6,754 nt of DNA from Candidatus Limimorpha equi (GTDB lineage: Bacteria > Bacteroidota > Bacteroidia > Bacteroidales > F082): the NCBI GenBank assembly GCA_018065885.1, contig JAGHSL010000378.1, positions 1 to 6,754 of the forward strand, read 5' to 3'. Positions 4,202 to 6,754 of the stretch are shown piece by piece; the stretch's first letter is position 1, and every line of letters begins with the position of its first letter. The notes beneath the pieces were generated by a model. The model saw nothing but the letters and a program-made list of their open reading frames with translations, did not search any database and was not told the origin of the DNA. Made by a program: the position numbers and the translations under genes.

Positions 4202-6745
4202 TCATTCAATCACCACTTTCTGTGTCACCACGCTGCCGCCAAGCATCTTCACGGTGTAAACGCCGGCTGGCAAACGGCTGACATCAATGGTGCGCTGGCC
4301 TTCGACTGTGAAATACATCACTTCATGACCTTGCATGTTCAGCACCAAAACGCTGACGGCGCCTTTGTCGTAATCCGTCTTGATGGTCAGCAAGTTCTTG
4401 GCAGGATTCGGATAAAGGCTTGCCGTGAATGAGGACTCCGTTTCAATCGGATTGACGCTCAGCACCATTTCCTCGTCATTGCTGAAAGTGATGACCTTGC
4501 CCGCCACGCGCAAAACCGGATTGTCGGGTGCTGCGCAATCGGTGCAAGTCTGGCCATCAATGCAATCCGGATGATTCGGATGGCAGTAGTCGAGATAAGT
4601 CGGGTCGAACTGATAGAAAAGTTCGGCACTGCCGGCGGAAATGTAATCCGTCAAGTCGAAGTCCCAGACCATGCCTATGGAACCTGGGCACCAGCCGCTG
4701 CGATTGTAGGTCCAAGTGCCGTTTTGAGGCGAACAGCCAGCCGGATTCGGGTTGCAGGTTCTCCAAAGATGCTGGTCGTACTTGCTTTCGCCGTTGATTA
4801 AAATATGGTGCGTGGCTTCGTAAAATTCAGCCGCATTGCCTGTGTTGTAAGTGCCATTCTGACCGCTGCTCCAGTTGTGTCCCGTAGTCGTCATTTTCAG
4901 TTTTGCTGCCTCGGCCTTATCACTGAATTGGTAATTGACCACTGGCACGGGCTGCTGGTTGGCATAATCGCCAAAACCGTACATATCGAACCAGATTTCA
5001 TCGACATCGGCATAGAGATATTCAGGCGTGCCTTTGGTGAAAGTGAAAGTCAGGACAGGATTGTAGCCCGAACCGCTCCACGATTCGAAATAATATTCAA
5101 ACTCAACCAAACCTTGCAACAAGGAAGTGTAGTCGCTGACATTCACTTCGTCTTCGCATTGAACGCCAAATGGAGAAATATAGCGGAACAATTCCACCCA
5201 TTCGCCACGGTAGTTTCTGATTTTCACGCCGCCAACCCTGTCGTAAGCATCACAGTTACCGTTCACGCAATTATGGTCGTAATGTGCCACAATGTCATTG
5301 AAAGCACCCACATGTGAAGGCATTGCATATTCGCCTCTCACGCTTTGGATGGAAGGTGTGCAAATCATGTCGCCATTCATTGTTACAACATCCAAAGTGT
5401 TGTCAATCTGATTGGTGATTTCAAAGGAATTAGTGAAAGTCGTTGTCTTGTCGCCCGATTGCGTCACGCTGACCGTCATGTTGTAAGTGCCGAATGCACT
5501 TGGTGTCCAGACGTTGTAATAATAGCCATTGTCCGAATCATCGGGATAATCGGTGTGCAAGGCAATTTGCTGACCGTCAATTGAGCAAGTAATATCCGTG
5601 AACTTTATGACTTCGGGGTGTTCAATGTATACCGAAACCACAAGCATCACTGGATGAAGGGCATCCATATAGACTTTCGTGCCATCGAAAGGACGACGGA
5701 TTTTTACTTCAGGTTCGTAGGCATACGGGTCGACGACTTCAAAAGTCTTGACGACATCAGGAGCGGGAAGCCACTGGTCGTTGCCGGCTTGCGAAGCCTT
5801 GAGTTTCACGATGCCCGTTTCGCCCGTCAAAGTCAGCACATTGCCGCTGATGGTGGCCGGACCTTCCATCATTTCGAAACTGACAGGCAAATTTGATGAT
5901 GCAGTAGCCGTCAATGTAATCGGATTGTTGAAAATCAGCTGATTCGGAATGTCGGCCATATCAATGAGTTGTGCATTGCCATCGGGTTGCTGACGGACAA
6001 GAATGTTGTCGAAAGCGCCCGTTCCGCCTTGTGAATGGAAATAAACGCCATCCCAAACCTGATAGTCCGACATATTGCCTGAACCCGGCGTAAGGTGCAT
6101 ATTGACATTGGTGGCAGCCGCCTGCTGAATCCATTCGCCATCGCAGTTTGGCATCACGAAAACCGTGACGGAACCTTCGCCATCGAAAGCACCGAAATCG
6201 AACGACATTTTGTAACGCGCCCAGCCGCCTTCATCATAATCGAAGGCAACGGAAGTGCCGTTAGGAAGATTCAAAGTGGAATGATTTTCAGCACCTTCCT
6301 GCTTGATGCGGATATACACGCCGCCATCGCTTTCGGTCATGCCAGGAAGGATGTTGCCATCGCCATCGCCATCGAAACCGACACCGAAGAAACAGCCCCA
6401 CCAGTTGCGTTGCACATCGATTTCAAAATCCATGATGCCGCCATTCTGGAAAGAGAAATTGAAATTCGGACTTGCCTTTCGGGTAGCTGTACGACCCACG
6501 CCCGGGCCGCCGTATGGATACCAAACGCCAATGCTTTCATCGGGCGTAATGCCGCCATCGGCAGTGTAATCAACATCGAAATCCTGCGACGAACCAGCAG
6601 TCTGGTAATGCGTCGACCAGCCATCCTGACCATTCAGGCACTGCGTGCCCGTTTGCAAGCTGTTGAAATCGTAGATGTATTCGACTTGAGCTGAAAGTGA
6701 AAAAGTGAATAATACACTAAGAATGAGAATCACTAATTTTTTCAT
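4202..6745 (-). CDS. Secreted PNGase F-like glycosidase with concanavalin-like and Ig-like domains and T9SS tail
   Basis: The 847-residue product is predicted to be exported through the Sec and type IX systems. In order: signal peptide (1-20, ...FSLSAQ); a Trp/Gly-rich concanavalin-like jelly-roll (about 21-252) with an acidic DGDGDGN turn (125-131); Ig-like domains (about 257-338 and 344-445); a two-part PNGase F-like module (about 448-573 and 598-757); and the sorting domain (about 775-847, SLYPNPAKN ... LPAGVYTVKML). PNGase F cleaves the amide between Asn and N-glycans. Aligned by eye with the Elizabethkingia enzyme, its D60-R61 falls on D502-R503 (CDAYDR), E118 on E554 (FESW), E206 on E640 (AAEFYEATHH) and the RxGWCPG motif on 682-688; the C51-C56 pair matches C493/C498. 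The C204-C208 pair is absent, and a Cys-rich insertion occurs at 721-737. The ATG at 6745 directly precedes the signal peptide. Activity is an inference. Confidence 0.85.
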   Translation of the reverse strand: MKKLVILILSVLFTFSLSAQVEYIYDFNSLQTGTQCLNGQDGWSTHYQTAGSSQDFDVDYTADGGITPDESIGVWYPYGGPGVGRTATRKASPNFNFSFQNGGIMDFEIDVQRNWWGCFFGVGFDGDGDGNILPGMTESDGGVYIRIKQEGAENHSTLNLPNGTSVAFDYDEGGWARYKMSFDFGAFDGEGSVTVFVMPNCDGEWIQQAAATNVNMHLTPGSGNMSDYQVWDGVYFHSQGGTGAFDNILVRQQPDGNAQLIDMADIPNQLIFNNPITLTATASSNLPVSFEMMEGPATISGNVLTLTGETGIVKLKASQAGNDQWLPAPDVVKTFEVVDPYAYEPEVKIRRPFDGTKVYMDALHPVMLVVSVYIEHPEVIKFTDITCSIDGQQIALHTDYPDDSDNGYYYNVWTPSAFGTYNMTVSVTQSGDKTTTFTNSFEITNQIDNTLDVVTMNGDMICTPSIQSVRGEYAMPSHVGAFNDIVAHYDHNCVNGNCDAYDRVGGVKIRNYRGEWVELFRYISPFGVQCEDEVNVSDYTSLLQGLVEFEYYFESWSGSGYNPVLTFTFTKGTPEYLYADVDEIWFDMYGFGDYANQQPVPVVNYQFSDKAEAAKLKMTTTGHNWSSGQNGTYNTGNAAEFYEATHHILINGESKYDQHLWRTCNPNPAGCSPQNGTWTYNRSGWCPGSIGMVWDFDLTDYISAGSAELFYQFDPTYLDYCHPNHPDCIDGQTCTDCAAPDNPVLRVAGKVITFSNDEEMVLSVNPIETESSFTASLYPNPAKNLLTIKTDYDKGAVSVLVLNMQGHEVMYFTVEGQRTIDVSRLPAGVYTVKMLGGSVVTQKVVIE

Positions 6746-6754
6746 AAGGAATAT

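Noticed and set aside
4805..5317. A 170-codon plus-strand frame inside the large minus-strand gene
   Set aside because: It lies opposite the PNGase F-like module, whose motifs are clear on the minus strand; the plus frame shows no recognisable domain.
6095..6694. A 199-codon plus-strand frame
   Set aside because: It is antisense to the signal peptide-proximal domain of the large gene and carries no recognisable motif.

Overview
The window looks like chromosomal DNA from a Bacteroidota bacterium, most likely of the Bacteroidales (inference). The evidence is an 847-residue secreted protein with a type IX secretion (T9SS) C-terminal sorting domain, Bacteroidota-style -7 elements (TAnnTTTG) upstream of rsmI and tdk, an RsmI of the short form, a tdk product that reads like Bacteroidales Tdk, and a broken AAA-ATPase-like/PD-(D/E)XK gene of a family that is multicopy in this phylum.

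Layout. Positions 1-353 hold the 3' end of a decayed PD-(D/E)XK nuclease-family gene (+) with three visible lesions. It converges on rsmI (389-1093, -). The 214-bp gap behind rsmI carries two unusual repeats: a 60-bp inverted array of GAGNNNNC octamers (1135-1194) and a pair of small hairpins 30 bp apart (1250-1305). Next comes a 436-residue acidic protein (1308-2618, -) of unknown function with conserved-looking ends. It is divergent from tdk (thymidine kinase, 2687-3283, +).

The 362 bp between tdk and the next intact gene are a small graveyard. They hold an internally deleted Phd/YefM-type antitoxin remnant (+), a strong hairpin terminator (3489-3513), and a 30-codon remnant of a T9SS sorting-domain tail (-). 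The remnant resembles the tail of the large gene 600 bp away.

The right half carries two minus-strand genes that are probably co-transcribed and end at that terminator. The first is a secreted multidomain protein (4202-6745): signal peptide, concanavalin-like domain, Ig-like domains, a two-part PNGase F-like module with the family's acidic active-site residues in place, and the T9SS tail. The second is an AT-rich small outer-membrane beta-barrel protein (3646-4173).

How they fit together: rsmI (ribosome methylation) and tdk (thymidine salvage) are housekeeping genes. The PNGase F-like protein is predicted to be exported to the cell surface or medium, where it may remove N-glycans from glycoproteins. 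No intact defence system, CRISPR array, RNA gene or complete mobile element is visible. The best candidates for something new are the domain architecture of the PNGase F-like protein and the two structured repeats behind rsmI.
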